From the NCBI GenBank assembly GCA_963745175.1, contig CAVUWK010000006.1, forward strand, positions 558,001-622,000: a stretch of DNA of 64,000 nucleotides, read 5' to 3'. The stretch is from Bog-473 sp963745175 (GTDB lineage Bacteria > Actinomycetota > Acidimicrobiia > Acidimicrobiales > RAAP-2). The notes beneath the pieces are model-generated. The model ran no database searches and was not told where the DNA came from. It worked only from the letters and a program-made list of their open reading frames with translations. The position numbers and the translations under genes were made by a program. Position 1 is the stretch's first letter. Each line of letters starts with the position of its first letter. Shown piece after piece: positions 21,141 through 30,643 of this stretch.

Positions 21141-22306
21141 GACGTCGTCCTGTTCTCGTCGATGTAGCCGTAGCCCAGGTCGGTCCCGAGCACGACCGCT
21201 TCGCCAGAGCCGAGCCCCAGGTCACACTCGAGCACGATGTGCCGCCCCGCCATGTGGGTCGCGACCGCCGCGGCGTCGTGGGGCACGGCCACCCCACCGG
21301 CGCACACCACGGTGCTGCCATAGGCGAGCAACACCCGATCGATGTCGAAGGGTGTACCGGCCGAGCCGAGCTCCGAGATGATGCGTCCCCAGTAGGGGTC
21401 CTCGCCGAAGAGGGAGCACTGCACGAGCACGGAGTCAGCCACCTTGCGGGCCGCCACGTGCGCCGCGGCGTCGCTCACCGCGCCCCGCACGTGGACGTGC
21501 GACACCTTGGTGGCCCCTTCGGCGTCGTCCATCATCTGCTCGGCCAGAGACCGGCAGGCCTCGAAGAGGGCGGCGCTGAGCGCAGCCGGAGACGGACTGG
21601 CGCCCAACCCGTTGGCCAGCACCAGCACCGTGTCGTTGGTGGAGGTGGAGCCGTCGACGGTGATCGTGTTGAACGAGGCGGCCACCGCGTCCCGCAGCGC
21701 GACCTGCAGGGTCGCAGCGTCGACCGCGGCGTCGGTCGTGCAGAGGGCGAGCATGGTGGCCATGTTGGGCGCCAGCATGGCGGCGCCCTTGGCCATGCCG
21801 CCCACCGTGAAGCCGTCGCCGACCACGACGACCTCCTTGGGCACCGTGTCTGTCGTCATGATGGCGCGGGCGGCCTCGGCGGCCGATTCGGGCCGGTCGG
21901 TGCGCGCCATCACGATCGGCTCTATCTCCGGCATGACGTTGTCGATGGGGAACGGGATGCCGATGAGACCCGTCTGGCAGATCAGGATCTCCTCGGCGAT
22001 GGCACCGATGTCACCGGCCACCGCCGTGCACAGTCGTTCGGCGGCTTCCCGCCCGGGGACCCCCGTGGCGGCATTGGCGTTGCCCGACGTCAGGATCACC
22101 CCGGCGGCAAGACCACCGGTGGCGGCGAGGTGGGCCCGGCTGACCTGGACCGGCGCGGCCGCGGCCAGGTTGGCGGTGAAGACGCCGGCGGCGGGAACAG
22201 CGCGGCCATCGGCGGTGGCCACGACGGCGACGTCGTGGGCCTTGCCGGCCTTGATGCCCGCTGCGCCGCCGACGGAGACGAAGCCCCTGGGTGCGTTGAC
22301 GCTCAC
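21137..22306 (-). CDS. argJ: Bifunctional ornithine acetyltransferase / N-acetylglutamate synthase
   Basis: Recycles the acetyl group from N-acetylornithine to glutamate, making the pathway cyclic. 389 residues. The self-cleavage site lies in KGAAMLAPNMATMLAL, where cleavage before the Thr of MATM yields alpha and beta chains. TVDGSTSTNDTVLVLANG, CSLFGEDPYWGRI and GYGYIDENRTTS at the end are conserved. Start is GTG 22306, overlapping argC as GTGA; a frame reaching 22417 is an out-of-frame extension. No separate argA-type N-acetylglutamate synthase is seen in the window. Confidence 0.95.
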   Translation of the reverse strand: MSVNAPRGFVSVGGAAGIKAGKAHDVAVVATADGRAVPAAGVFTANLAAAAPVQVSRAHLAATGGLAAGVILTSGNANAATGVPGREAAERLCTAVAGDIGAIAEEILICQTGLIGIPFPIDNVMPEIEPIVMARTDRPESAAEAARAIMTTDTVPKEVVVVGDGFTVGGMAKGAAMLAPNMATMLALCTTDAAVDAATLQVALRDAVAASFNTITVDGSTSTNDTVLVLANGLGASPSPAALSAALFEACRSLAEQMMDDAEGATKVSHVHVRGAVSDAAAHVAARKVADSVLVQCSLFGEDPYWGRIISELGSAGTPFDIDRVLLAYGSTVVCAGGVAVPHDAAAVATHMAGRHIVLECDLGLGSGEAVVLGTDLGYGYIDENRTTS

Positions 22307-23322
22307 GGGTAGACCCCGGCCAGCGGGAGCCCGGTGGTCTCGGGCAGCCCGAGCGCGGCGTTGGCACACTGGATGGCCTGACCCGACGCGCCTTTCACGA
22401 GGTTGTCGAGCGCGCACAGCGAGAGCACCCAGCCCGTCCGGGGATCGACCCGCGCCGTCACGTGGGCCGCGTTGGAACCCGCCGTGGCCTTGGTCGAGGG
22501 CGGGTCGTCTGTCACGACGACGAACGGCTCGGCGTCGTACGCGTCATGGAGCACCGCCATGACGGCGTCGGTCGTCAACGTCGTGCCGACCACGGGCCGG
22601 GCGTAACACGTCGCGAGGATGCCGCGCACCATCGGCACGAGATGCGGTGTGAAGAGGACCTCGGACCCGAGGATCTGCTCCATCTCGGGCGTATGGCGGT
22701 GCGTCAACAAGCTGTAAGCCGTGAAGTCCTCGTCGACCGACCCGAAGTGCAGCGAGTCCTTCAGCCCGCGGCCGGCGCCGGACACGCCCGACGCGGCGTC
22801 GACGACGATGCCGGTCGGCTCGACCACGCCGCGCCGGACCAGGGGGGCCAGGGCCAATCCCGCCGCGGTCGGATAGCAGCCCGCGGCCGCCACCAGGGTC
22901 GCCCCCGCCAGGTCGTCCCGGAAAAGCTCGGGGAGCCCGTAGGCGGCCTCGGCCAGCAGCTCCGGCGCGCCGTGCGCAGCGCCGTACCACTGCGGGTAGA
23001 GCGCGCGATCCTTCAGGCGGAAGTCGGCGGCCAGGTCCACCACTGTGCCCACCCGCGCCCGCAGTTCGGGGATGAGGCGCTGGGACTCACCGTGCGGCAA
23101 GCCGCTGAACACCAGATCGAGCCCGTCGAGGCGGGCGGGATCGGTCTCCTCGTAGACCAGGCCCGGGTAGGCGGCGGCCAGCGACGGCGTGTGGCTGCCG
23201 ACCGGTTCGCCGGCGTGGGAGTGCGCGGTGGCCACCGCGACCTCGAAGTCGGGATGCCCGGCCAGCAGGCGCAACAGCTCGGCCCCCGTGTAGCCCGATG
23301 CCCCGACGATCCCTGCCTTCAT
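22303..23322 (-). CDS. argC: N-acetyl-gamma-glutamyl-phosphate reductase
   Basis: NADPH-dependent reductase, third step of arginine synthesis and first gene of the operon. 339 residues. MKAGIVGASGYTGAELLRLL is the dinucleotide-binding motif, and the catalytic Cys is in AAAGCYPTAAGLALAPL. HTPEMEQIL, FTPHLVPMVRGILAT and NLVKGASGQAIQ are family blocks. I choose ATG 23322, not the GTG at 23337, because MKAGIVGAS is the family start and because a TATACT hexamer sits six bases upstream, which implies a leaderless mRNA with no Shine-Dalgarno. Confidence 0.95.
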   Translation of the reverse strand: MKAGIVGASGYTGAELLRLLAGHPDFEVAVATAHSHAGEPVGSHTPSLAAAYPGLVYEETDPARLDGLDLVFSGLPHGESQRLIPELRARVGTVVDLAADFRLKDRALYPQWYGAAHGAPELLAEAAYGLPELFRDDLAGATLVAAAGCYPTAAGLALAPLVRRGVVEPTGIVVDAASGVSGAGRGLKDSLHFGSVDEDFTAYSLLTHRHTPEMEQILGSEVLFTPHLVPMVRGILATCYARPVVGTTLTTDAVMAVLHDAYDAEPFVVVTDDPPSTKATAGSNAAHVTARVDPRTGWVLSLCALDNLVKGASGQAIQCANAALGLPETTGLPLAGVYP

Positions 23323-23323
23323 C

Positions 23324-23355
23324 GCATGAGTATACACATTTCTGCATATTCATGC
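23324..23355 (-). promoter_or_regulatory. argC promoter overlapped by a candidate ArgR operator
   Basis: The -10 TATACT (23334-23329) is followed by six bases and the argC ATG. It lies within an imperfect inverted repeat with arms GCATGAATATGC and GTATACTCATGC (10 of 12 positions matching). AT-rich TGAATATGCA-like half sites resemble ARG boxes. No -35 hexamer is visible under the repeat. Inference: ArgR bound here blocks transcription of the whole operon. Confidence 0.5.
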
Positions 23356-23403
23356 GCTCCAGTGCTCCCCCGACCGGTGCCGGCCGGCTCCAGGCGCCAG
23401 ATT

Positions 23404-24414
23404 TCAGTCCGTGATGTCCCGTAACCAGTAAGCGGAGTGGGCCTCGACGGCAAAGCCCATCTCCTCGTTGACAGCGATCATGGGTGCGTTCTCCTCCGCG
23501 TTCCAGGTGCTGATGGTGCGGACGCCGGGGTGCCGCTCCGTTACCGCCCACAGGTTGGCCACCTTCATCGCCAGACCGAGGCCGTGTCCCCGGTGCTCGC
23601 GCATCACGAGGGTGTCGTGTTGCCACGACGATTCGGGGGCGCCGAGCGGTACGACGACCTCCGTGTAGCCGACCAGGCGGCCGGTCCCCTCGTGGCGCGC
23701 CACCGTCGACACCTTCGCCCGATGTTGTGCCGCCAACCCCGTTTCGATCGCCCGCACGCGCGCCTCGTCCCACATCTCCTCGTCGAGCTCCTGTTCACCA
23801 ACCGGCACGTCGGTCGACATGCGGCGTCCGAGCTCGCACCGATCGGCCAGGAACTCCTCGGGCCAACGGTCCGCGAAGGTGAGCAGCGAGTAGCCGGCGG
23901 GCGATGCCTTGGGGTGGTGTCGGAGTGCATCGGCGTGGCTCGGGTCGAGCGGCAGGATCAGTCCCCGCCGCACCATGCGCAGAGCGACGGAAAAACCGAG
24001 GCGACGCGCAAACGGATCGGCCGTGTCGACGTAGTCGGCCCGGGCCGGAGTCTCGTCCATTCCACCGAGGTCGGTACGTCCCGACTCCCTGGCCATGCCT
24101 GCTGCCGCCTCGACAATGGCGCGGCCCACGCCCCGCCGGCGGTGCCCGGCCAGGACTCGCACATCGATCCGAGCGACGTGCCGGTTCTCCCGCCGGAACA
24201 TCTCCAGGTCGGCGATTCCGACGACGTGGCCCTGATGCCGGGCCACCAGGCAGCGATGCTCCTCGGGTCCGTCCTGGTCGAGCGCGAGGCCCAGACGCTC
24301 GGTCCGAAGCCAACCCGGTCCATCGGGTCGGCGCTCCAGGTCCGTGACGTGCAGGACGGCGAACCACTCGTCGAAAGAGCGGCTGTCAGAGGGATCGATC
24401 GCGCTGACCTGCAT
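23404..24414 (-). CDS. GNAT acetyltransferase with two acetyltransferase domains (second of a tandem pair)
   Basis: 336 residues with two GNAT folds. The first has VRVLAGHRRRGVGRAIVEAA (motif A, acetyl-CoA pyrophosphate loop); the second has VMREHRGHGLGLAMKVANLW and ends NAPMIAVNEEMGFAVEAHSA. The double-GNAT layout resembles mycothiol synthase MshD and related actinobacterial proteins, but the substrate cannot be read from sequence. The ATG overlaps the stop of the preceding gene (TGATG), implying translational coupling. Same architecture and end as the upstream gene, so the two are paralogues from a tandem duplication. Confidence 0.75.
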   Translation of the reverse strand: MQVSAIDPSDSRSFDEWFAVLHVTDLERRPDGPGWLRTERLGLALDQDGPEEHRCLVARHQGHVVGIADLEMFRRENRHVARIDVRVLAGHRRRGVGRAIVEAAAGMARESGRTDLGGMDETPARADYVDTADPFARRLGFSVALRMVRRGLILPLDPSHADALRHHPKASPAGYSLLTFADRWPEEFLADRCELGRRMSTDVPVGEQELDEEMWDEARVRAIETGLAAQHRAKVSTVARHEGTGRLVGYTEVVVPLGAPESSWQHDTLVMREHRGHGLGLAMKVANLWAVTERHPGVRTISTWNAEENAPMIAVNEEMGFAVEAHSAYWLRDITD

Positions 24415-25434
24415 CACGCCGGGTCCAGGCGCTTCTGCCAGAAGGTGCCTTCGCTCGCGATCTCGAATCCCATCATCTCGTTCACCGCGATCATCGGTGC
24501 GTTGACTGCCGCGTTGCCGGTGATGATCAGCCGCACCTCCGGTGCGCGCCGAGCCAATTCCTCGGCGTTGGCGATCTTGATGGCAAGTCCCAGACGATGG
24601 CCCCGGTGTTCGGGGCGCACGACGGTCAGCATCTGCCAGGCCTGTCCCGGGACATCTGCGGCGAGGAGAAGCTCGGTGCAGGCGACAAGCCGACCCGAGG
24701 CGCGATGCTCCGCCACGGCGATCAGGAATCTGGCACCGCGCGGCGCGGAGAGAGTCGTTCTCGGAGACCCGATCGGCGTCCCATATCTCCTCTTCGTGGC
24801 CTTCGTCACCGTGCGGTTCGTCGGTGGACATGCACCGGAAGAGGGCGCACTGGTCCTCGATGTACCCGGCAGGCCAGGGAGCCTCGAATGTCAGGACACG
24901 GTACGCAGCCACGTCTCGCGCACGTGAGACCTCGGCGCGCAGCTCGGCCAGACGTCCTGCATCGAGCGGGACTGCGAGATGGCGGATGTTGCCGGTCAGC
25001 ATGGCCTCGAAGCCGACCTTCGGTGCGAACGACAGCGCAGCGTCGTCCGCGGCGCGGTCGAGTGGCGCGTCCACAATGGAATTGAGGACCGAGCGCCCGT
25101 CCGCCCGTCCGCGCTCGGCCATGGCGTCGACGATGGCCGTCCCGGCGCCGCGGCGCCTCTGGGCCGGGTGGACCGCCACGGTGACTTCAGCGCTGCCCAC
25201 GTTGTCGCGCAACGGCAGCTCCATCATGCCCACGCCGAGAATCGGACCGTCGGACTGCCGCGCCGCCAGCAGATCGAACCGCTTCGACCTGCTGCGGTGC
25301 TGGGCAAAGGCGCGGATGTCCGACAGCGTGAACCCGGTGAGGTCGGGCCAGAGGTCCTTGTCACTGGCGCAGAGGACGGCGGCCCATTCCTCCAGCTCGT
25401 TCTCGTCCGACGGGTCGACCAGCCGTACCTCCAT
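24414..25434 (-). CDS. GNAT acetyltransferase with two acetyltransferase domains (first of a tandem pair), one frame break
   Basis: Starts MEVRLVDPSDENELEEWAAV after AAGGTGG. The N-terminal GNAT has VAVHPAQRRRGAGTAIVDAM; the C-terminal one has VVRPEHRGHRLGLAIKIANA and ends NAPMIAVNEMMGFEIASEG. The frame breaks near 24750, between EEIWDADRVSENDSLRAAR and GARFLIAVAEHRASGRL. One extra base explains it, and the paralogue downstream is continuous across the same place. Without correction the frame would run on into the next gene and give a spurious 676-residue protein. It follows pheT by 28 bases. Substrate unknown. Confidence 0.7.
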
Positions 25435-25462
25435 CGGGCCACCTTGCCACGGTGGTAGCCGC

Positions 25463-28001
25463 TCAGCGCAGGGAAGCGCCGAACTCCTGGGTCACGGCGT
25501 CGATGCAGCAGGTGCGCAACCCGCCCACCTCCTCGTCCGTGAGGGTGCGGTCGTCCGCGCAGAAGCGCAACCGGTAGGCCAGGCTGCGGGCGCCCTCGTC
25601 CATTCCTGCTCCCCGGTACACGTCGAACAGATGGACGGACTCGAGGAGGTCCCCGCCCGCCTCTCGGAGCACTTCCGCCACGGCGTCGGCCGGGTGGCGG
25701 TCCGCCACCACGAAGGCCAGGTCGATGTCCGAAGACGGGAAGCGGCTCACCGCGCCACCGACCGTGAGCCGACGGGGCACCCGCGTCTCGTCGAAGAGCA
25801 CCGGCAGGTCGATCTCGAGCCAGCCGATGCGCCGGGCCGAGGTGCCGCCGCCCGAGGCGGGCCCCGTGAGACCGAATGTCGCGGCGACCGCGGGGTCGAT
25901 CTCGCCGACCGAGCCGATGGTGACGGTGTCCCCGCCGGCGGCGCGGGCAACGAGGTGGGCCGACCGCGTCGGGTGCAGGCCGGGCAGCGGCGGCATCCCA
26001 CCGCCCGCAGGCAGCAGCCGCACCGTGCCCAGGCGGAGCGAGTCGGCCACGACGTGCCACGAGGCCACGGCGGCGCGGGCGTCGTCCCCGTCGCCGGCGA
26101 AGACCGCAGAGAGCAGCTCGCGCTCCCCCGGCAGTTCGGCCCGCTCGGTACCGCCCGACCCGCTCCGCTCCACCACGCGTGCGGTGCCCTCGCCCGGGTG
26201 GGAGAAGACGACGCCCACCTCGAACAGGCGGACGTCGGGCTGGCGCCGGCTGGAGTTGTAACTCGAGCGCGCCGAGCAGCCCGGGCATCAGAGAGCGGCG
26301 CAGGAAGGGCTTCTCGGCGTCGAGGGGGTTGGCCACCCGCACGGCGGGTCCGGTCAGGCCGACGTCGGCGTGCTGCGCAGCCGAGACGAAGGAGTCGGTC
26401 CAGCCCTCCGACGCGCCCAGGCCCCGGAGCACGTCCTTGATCTCGCGACGCGACCGCTGCAACGCGGTCAGCCCGCCCGGCTGGGGCCAGGTCGGGACGC
26501 GGCGCGGCACGTTGGAATAGCCGAAGGTGCGGGCGATCTCCTCAATGACGTCGTCGACCCCGTAGGGCTCGTGCCGGATGTCGGGGCGGTTGGTCGGCAC
26601 CATGACCGCGAGCACGCCTCCCTCGGCGTCCGCCTCCTGCTCGAGCACGGCGAAGCCGATCGGCTCGATGAGACGCTCGATCTCTTCCCGTCCGAGCTCC
26701 ACCCCGATCTGACGATGCACGCGGGCGATGGGCACCGAGACCACGAACGGCTCCGGTACGTCGCCGCGCACATCGAGCATCCCGTCGGCCACCCGGAGCC
26801 CGGGGACGCTCTCCGCCAGCAACTGGCAGAAGCGCTGCACCGACGGCTCGATCCCCCACGGGTCACAGCCCCGTTCGAAGCGCGCCGACGCCTCGCTGCG
26901 CAGGCCCAGGCGCTTGGAGGTGCGGGCGATGGCCATGGGTGAGAAGTAGGCCGCCTCGAGCAGGACCTCTGTCGTCGTCCCGGCGATCTCCGACGACGCG
27001 CCGCCCATGATCCCGGCGATCCCGACCGGCGTGCCCTCGGCATCGCAGATGAGGCAGTCCTCACCGGTGTCCCCGAGGCTCCGCCCCCGGACGCCGACGG
27101 TGCGCTCCACTCCGTCGAGCGTCACCACCGTCTCGGCGGGCCGGGCCCGTCGGACGCTCAGCCCGCGCCCCGGAAGCAACGAAAGGTCGTAGGGGTGCGT
27201 CGGCTGGCCCATCTCGAGCATGACGTAGTTCGACGCGTCGACCACGTTGTTGATCGGCCGCATCCCGGCCAGGAGCAGCCGCTCGGCGATCCAGCGCGGC
27301 GAGGGTCCGACCGAGACGTGGTCGAGCACCGTCACGGTGAGGCGGGGGCAGAGGTCGACGGATTCCACCGACGCCGTCGCCGCCGTCTCGACCGGCCATC
27401 CACTCGGCGCCGGCTCGGGCGGCTCGGGCGCCGAGAAGGCAAGGCCGAGGCGGCCCGCCAGGTCGCGGGCGATCCCGACGATGGACCAGGCATCCGGGCG
27501 GTTGCCCTCGACGGTGATGTCGAAGACGATGTCCGGCTCGAGCCCGAGCGCCTCCATGACATGCGTGCCCGGCGAACCCGGCGACTCGTCGCCCAGGACC
27601 AGCAGGCCGGCGCCGTCGTCGGAGAGTCCGAGCTCCTTGCCCGAGCACAGCATCCCGTTGGACCAGACGCCGCGCAACTTCTGCCTGGCGATCTCGGTCC
27701 CGTCGGGAAGGATGGTGCCAACCGGAGCGAGGGGGACGCGGTCCCCCACCGCGAAGTTGTGTGCGCCGCACACGATCTCGAGCGGCTCCGCCCCGGCGTC
27801 GACGACGACGAGCCCGATCTTGTCCGCCCCCTTGATCGGGCGGATCTCCAGGACCCGGCTGACCACGACATCACCCAGCCCCTCGCCGACGTGCTCGATC
27901 GCTTCGACGACGAGTCCCAGGTCGTCGAGCGCGTCCCGCAGCGACCCGACGTCGTCGGGGAAGGCGGCGAAATCACGGAGCCAGCTGAGCGGAGCGCGCA
28001 C
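25463..28001 (-). CDS. pheT: Phenylalanyl-tRNA synthetase beta subunit (one frame break)
   Basis: Beta subunit of the alpha2-beta2 enzyme that charges tRNA-Phe, including the editing site. Domains in order: N-terminal MRAPLSWLRDF, tRNA-binding EMAP-like domain (about 40-150), B3/B4 editing region (GMRPINNVVDASNYVMLEMG), B5, a core with SEASARFERG and DDVIEEIARTFGYSNVPRR, and a C-terminal FDX-ACB anticodon-binding domain (RFPSSDIDLAFVVADRHPAD). The frame breaks near 26260. GALELQ is followed, one base later, by YNSSRRQPDVRLFEVG, which restores the conserved sequence, so a one-base insertion is likely. GTG start, 27 bases after pheS. Confidence 0.9.
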
Positions 28002-28028
28002 GGGAGTCTTTCTCGTTGTGGGGCGAGG

Positions 28029-29132
28029 TCAGAACTGCGAGAGGAAGCGGATGTCGTTCTCCATGAAGGAGCGCATGTCGGGGATGGCGTGGCGCATCTG
28101 CGCCAGCCGGTCGATGCCGAAGCCGAAGGCGAAGCCCGACCACACGTCGGCGTCGATCCCCACTGCGGCGAAGACGGCGGGGTCGACCATGCCGCAGCCG
28201 CCCAGCTCGATCCATCCCGTGTGCGAGCAGGTGCGGCACCCCTCGCCGAGGCAGACCGTGCAGGTGATCTCGAACTCCGCCGAAGGCTCGGTGAACGGGA
28301 AGTAGGCCGGCCGCAGCCGCGACTGCATGCCCGGGCCGAAGTAGGCCTCGGTGAAGCCCTGGATGGTGCCGGCCAGGTCGCCGAAGGTGATGCCGCGGTC
28401 GACGACGAGGCCCTCGATCTGGTTGAACACCGGGAGGTGCCGCGCGTCGGGGGTGTCGAGCCGGAAACACTTTCCGGGCATCACGGCGTGGATCGGGAGC
28501 GAGTCGTCGCGCACGGCTCCCTCCATCAGGTGGATCTGCACCGGCGAGGTGTGGGTCCGCAGCAGGACCGTCTCGGGCTCCCCCAGGTCGAGATACATGG
28601 TGTCGAACGTGTCCCGCGCCGGATGGGCCGGCGGCATGTTGAGCGCCTCGAAGTTGTACCAGTCCGTTTCTGCCTCCGGGCCTTCCGCCACCGTGAAGCC
28701 CATGCCCACGAAGAGGTCCTCGAGCTCGGCGCGGGCCCTCGTCACCGGGTGCAGATGGCCGCGGGCCGGCGGTGAGAGCACCTGGTCCGGGATGACCTCG
28801 GTCAGGTCGAGACGGTCGGCCCGCAGGGCTTCGGCGCGCTCGGACTCGGCCAGCTCGCGGCGCCGTGCCGCCAGCCGGCCCTCCAACCGGGCCCGCACCT
28901 CGTTCAGACGACGACCGGCCTCCTTGCGTGCTTCGGGGTCGAGGCCGCCCAGGGTGCGGTGGGCCCGGGTCAGCGCAGAGCGCTTCCCCAGGAACTCGGT
29001 CTCCACCTGGCTCAGCGCCTCCGTTGACGACGCGCCCGCGATGGCCCGCTCGCCGTCGCCAGCGATGGCCTCGATGTCGAGCGTCACGTTGTCCAGATCC
29101 CTGTCGTCAGTCACCATGTCGTCAGTCACCAT
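28029..29132 (-). CDS. pheS: Phenylalanyl-tRNA synthetase alpha subunit
   Basis: Catalytic class II subunit. 367 residues: an N-terminal coiled coil (about 20-95), then the catalytic core with motif 1 (HPVTRARAELEDLFVGMGF), motif 2 (RTHTSPVQI and KCFRLDTPDARHLPVFNQIEG) and motif 3 (FAFGFGIDRLAQMRH). A Cys cluster, CTVCLGEGCRTCSHTGW, looks able to bind zinc as in some bacterial PheS. Two start ATGs are created by a perfect 15-base tandem repeat (29103-29132), giving MVTDD twice. The gene overlaps the stop of the upstream methyltransferase. Confidence 0.94.
   Translation of the reverse strand: MVTDDMVTDDRDLDNVTLDIEAIAGDGERAIAGASSTEALSQVETEFLGKRSALTRAHRTLGGLDPEARKEAGRRLNEVRARLEGRLAARRRELAESERAEALRADRLDLTEVIPDQVLSPPARGHLHPVTRARAELEDLFVGMGFTVAEGPEAETDWYNFEALNMPPAHPARDTFDTMYLDLGEPETVLLRTHTSPVQIHLMEGAVRDDSLPIHAVMPGKCFRLDTPDARHLPVFNQIEGLVVDRGITFGDLAGTIQGFTEAYFGPGMQSRLRPAYFPFTEPSAEFEITCTVCLGEGCRTCSHTGWIELGGCGMVDPAVFAAVGIDADVWSGFAFGFGIDRLAQMRHAIPDMRSFMENDIRFLSQF
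29103..29132 (-). repeat. 15-base perfect tandem duplication at the pheS start
   Basis: ATGGTGACTGACGAC occurs twice in a row. Each copy has a start codon, and the outer copy overlaps the upstream stop. It adds MVTDD to PheS without breaking the frame. Confidence 0.9.
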
Positions 29133-29988
29133 GTCCCGCCGGACCGCCGCCCGCGATGCTACGTGGCGCGGCGCCGCCGCCCCGGCGTTGGCGGAACGCC
29201 TCGAAGCAGACCACGGCGCAAGCCACGCCCACGTTCAACGACTCGGCCCGGCCGGCCATGGGGATGCCCAGCGCGCCGGAGAGCGCGCCCGTCAGCGCGG
29301 GATCGAGCCCGGACGACTCGTTCCCGAAGAACACCGCCGTCGGGACCGACCAGTCGAGGCCGGCGTAGTCCTCGCCGTCGCGCACGACGGTGGCCAGCGT
29401 GCGGAAGCCCCCGGCCGCCAGCTCGGCGGCCAGCGCCCGCGCGTCGGGTCGCACGGCCAGGGGCACGTGGAAGAGCGAGCCGGCCGACGATCGCACCGTC
29501 TTGGGGTTGTAGGGGTCGACGGAGTCGCCGGCGTAGACCACGAGCGCCGACCCCGAGGCGTCCGCTGCCCGCAGCACCGTGCCGGCATTGCCGGGATCGC
29601 GCACGTCGACCAGGACAACGATGAGCGCGCCGCTCGTGGCCGACCACGGCGCCGTCCCGACCGGCGGTTCGTCGAGCATCGGCAGCACGGCGAGCACCGG
29701 TTGGGGCGTGACGGTGTCCGCCACTCGCTCCAGGACGCCGGCGCCCAGGGGGAACACCCGCACGCCGGCCGCCTCGGCCCGGCGGCACACCTCGGCGACG
29801 GCACGGTCGTCGGCGCCGTCGGGCGACACGTAGAGGGACTCGACCGGGACGGCCGCATCGAACGCGCTGCGGATGAGCTCCGCCCCCTCTGCCACGAAGG
29901 CGCGCTCGCTCCAGCGCGCCGAACGCTTCTGCAGCAGCCCGCGCAGCCGGCGGATCCGCCGGTGCGAGAAGGCCAGCCGCTGGGTCAG
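29122..29988 (-). CDS. TrmH/SpoU family RNA 2'-O-methyltransferase
   Basis: SPOUT methyltransferase probably acting on rRNA. The family motifs are LVDVRDPGNAGTVLRAADAS (motif 1), AVFFGNESSGL (motif 2) and IPMAGRAESLNVGVACAVV (motif 3). The N-terminal substrate-binding region is RIRRLRGLLQKRSARWSERAFVAEG. The frame is open to 30189 only by translating rplT out of frame. The conserved region begins right at the rplT stop, and the only start-like codon there is a CTG at 29988 (overlap CTGA), with GAGG seven bases upstream. The position between rplT and pheS is common in actinobacteria. Exact target unknown. Confidence 0.85.
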   Translation of the reverse strand: MTQRLAFSHRRIRRLRGLLQKRSARWSERAFVAEGAELIRSAFDAAVPVESLYVSPDGADDRAVAEVCRRAEAAGVRVFPLGAGVLERVADTVTPQPVLAVLPMLDEPPVGTAPWSATSGALIVVLVDVRDPGNAGTVLRAADASGSALVVYAGDSVDPYNPKTVRSSAGSLFHVPLAVRPDARALAAELAAGGFRTLATVVRDGEDYAGLDWSVPTAVFFGNESSGLDPALTGALSGALGIPMAGRAESLNVGVACAVVCFEAFRQRRGGGAAPRSIAGGGPAGHGD

Positions 29989-30368
29989 GAAGCGACCTCG
30001 ACCACGGGCGCCTTGGACAGCGCTTCCTGCGCGGTCGCCACGAGTGCGCCGAACGCCTCGGGGTCGCTGACGGCGAGATCGGCCAGGACCTTGCGGTCGA
30101 CCTCGACACCGGCCAGGTGCAACCCGTTGATGAGCCTGCTGTAGCTCATGCCGTGCTGCCGGGCTCCGGCGTTGATGCGCTGGATCCACAGCTTGCGGAA
30201 GTCACCCTTGCGGGCGCGGCGGTCCCGGAAGGCGTACTGCATCGAGTGCATGAGCTGCTCGTTGGCCGCCCGGTAGGAACGGCTCTTGTTTCCGTAGTAC
30301 CCCTTCGCCTGTTCGAGGACAGCGCGATGGTGCTTGCGGCCGTGGACGGACCGCTTGACTCTGGCCAT
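29985..30368 (-). CDS. rplT: Ribosomal protein L20
   Basis: Large-subunit assembly protein. 127 residues, MARVKRSVHGRKHHRAVLEQ to SKAPVVEVAS, with KGYYGNKSRSYRAANEQ and RDFRKLWIQRINAG-like blocks (KGDFRKLWIQRINAGARQ). ATG at 30368 follows AGGAG. A longer frame to 30503 has no support. Part of infC-rpmI-rplT. Confidence 0.97.
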   Translation of the reverse strand: MARVKRSVHGRKHHRAVLEQAKGYYGNKSRSYRAANEQLMHSMQYAFRDRRARKGDFRKLWIQRINAGARQHGMSYSRLINGLHLAGVEVDRKVLADLAVSDPEAFGALVATAQEALSKAPVVEVAS

Positions 30369-30444
30369 GGGGGTGCTCCTCTCGTCAAGAACTCTCGGTG
30401 GGTCGGGTGGGTGTGCGCCGGAGCGCGGTGGGGCTCGCCTGCGC

Positions 30445-30639
30445 TCAGAGACCGAGCATCCGGCGCACCGCTCGCTCGTCCGCCTTGGAGACGTCGGATT
30501 CACGTCCGAGCCGCCGCATGCGGACGTTGTTCTTGATCTCGAAATTATGCCCTCGGAAGGCCTTGCGCCGGCGCAACCGGCCGGAGGCCGTCACCTTGAT
30601 GCGCTTGGCGGCGCCACGGTCCGTCTTCATCTTCGGCAT
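30445..30639 (-). CDS. rpmI: Ribosomal protein L35
   Basis: 64 residues, starting MPKMKTDRGAAKRIKVTASG and rich in Lys/Arg, with RRRKAFRGHNFEIK. It follows infC by 4 bases and precedes rplT by 76, the standard IF3-L35-L20 order. Confidence 0.96.
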   Translation of the reverse strand: MPKMKTDRGAAKRIKVTASGRLRRRKAFRGHNFEIKNNVRMRRLGRESDVSKADERAVRRMLGL

Positions 30640-30643
30640 TGCG

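Noticed and set aside
19003..21321. A 772-residue argD-containing protein
   Set aside because: The N-terminal part is argB read out of frame. The argD start at GTG 20214 overlaps the argB stop.
23404..25434. A single 676-residue four-domain GNAT protein
   Set aside because: It results from a frame break; the correct frame stops at 24414, where the second gene's ATG overlaps.
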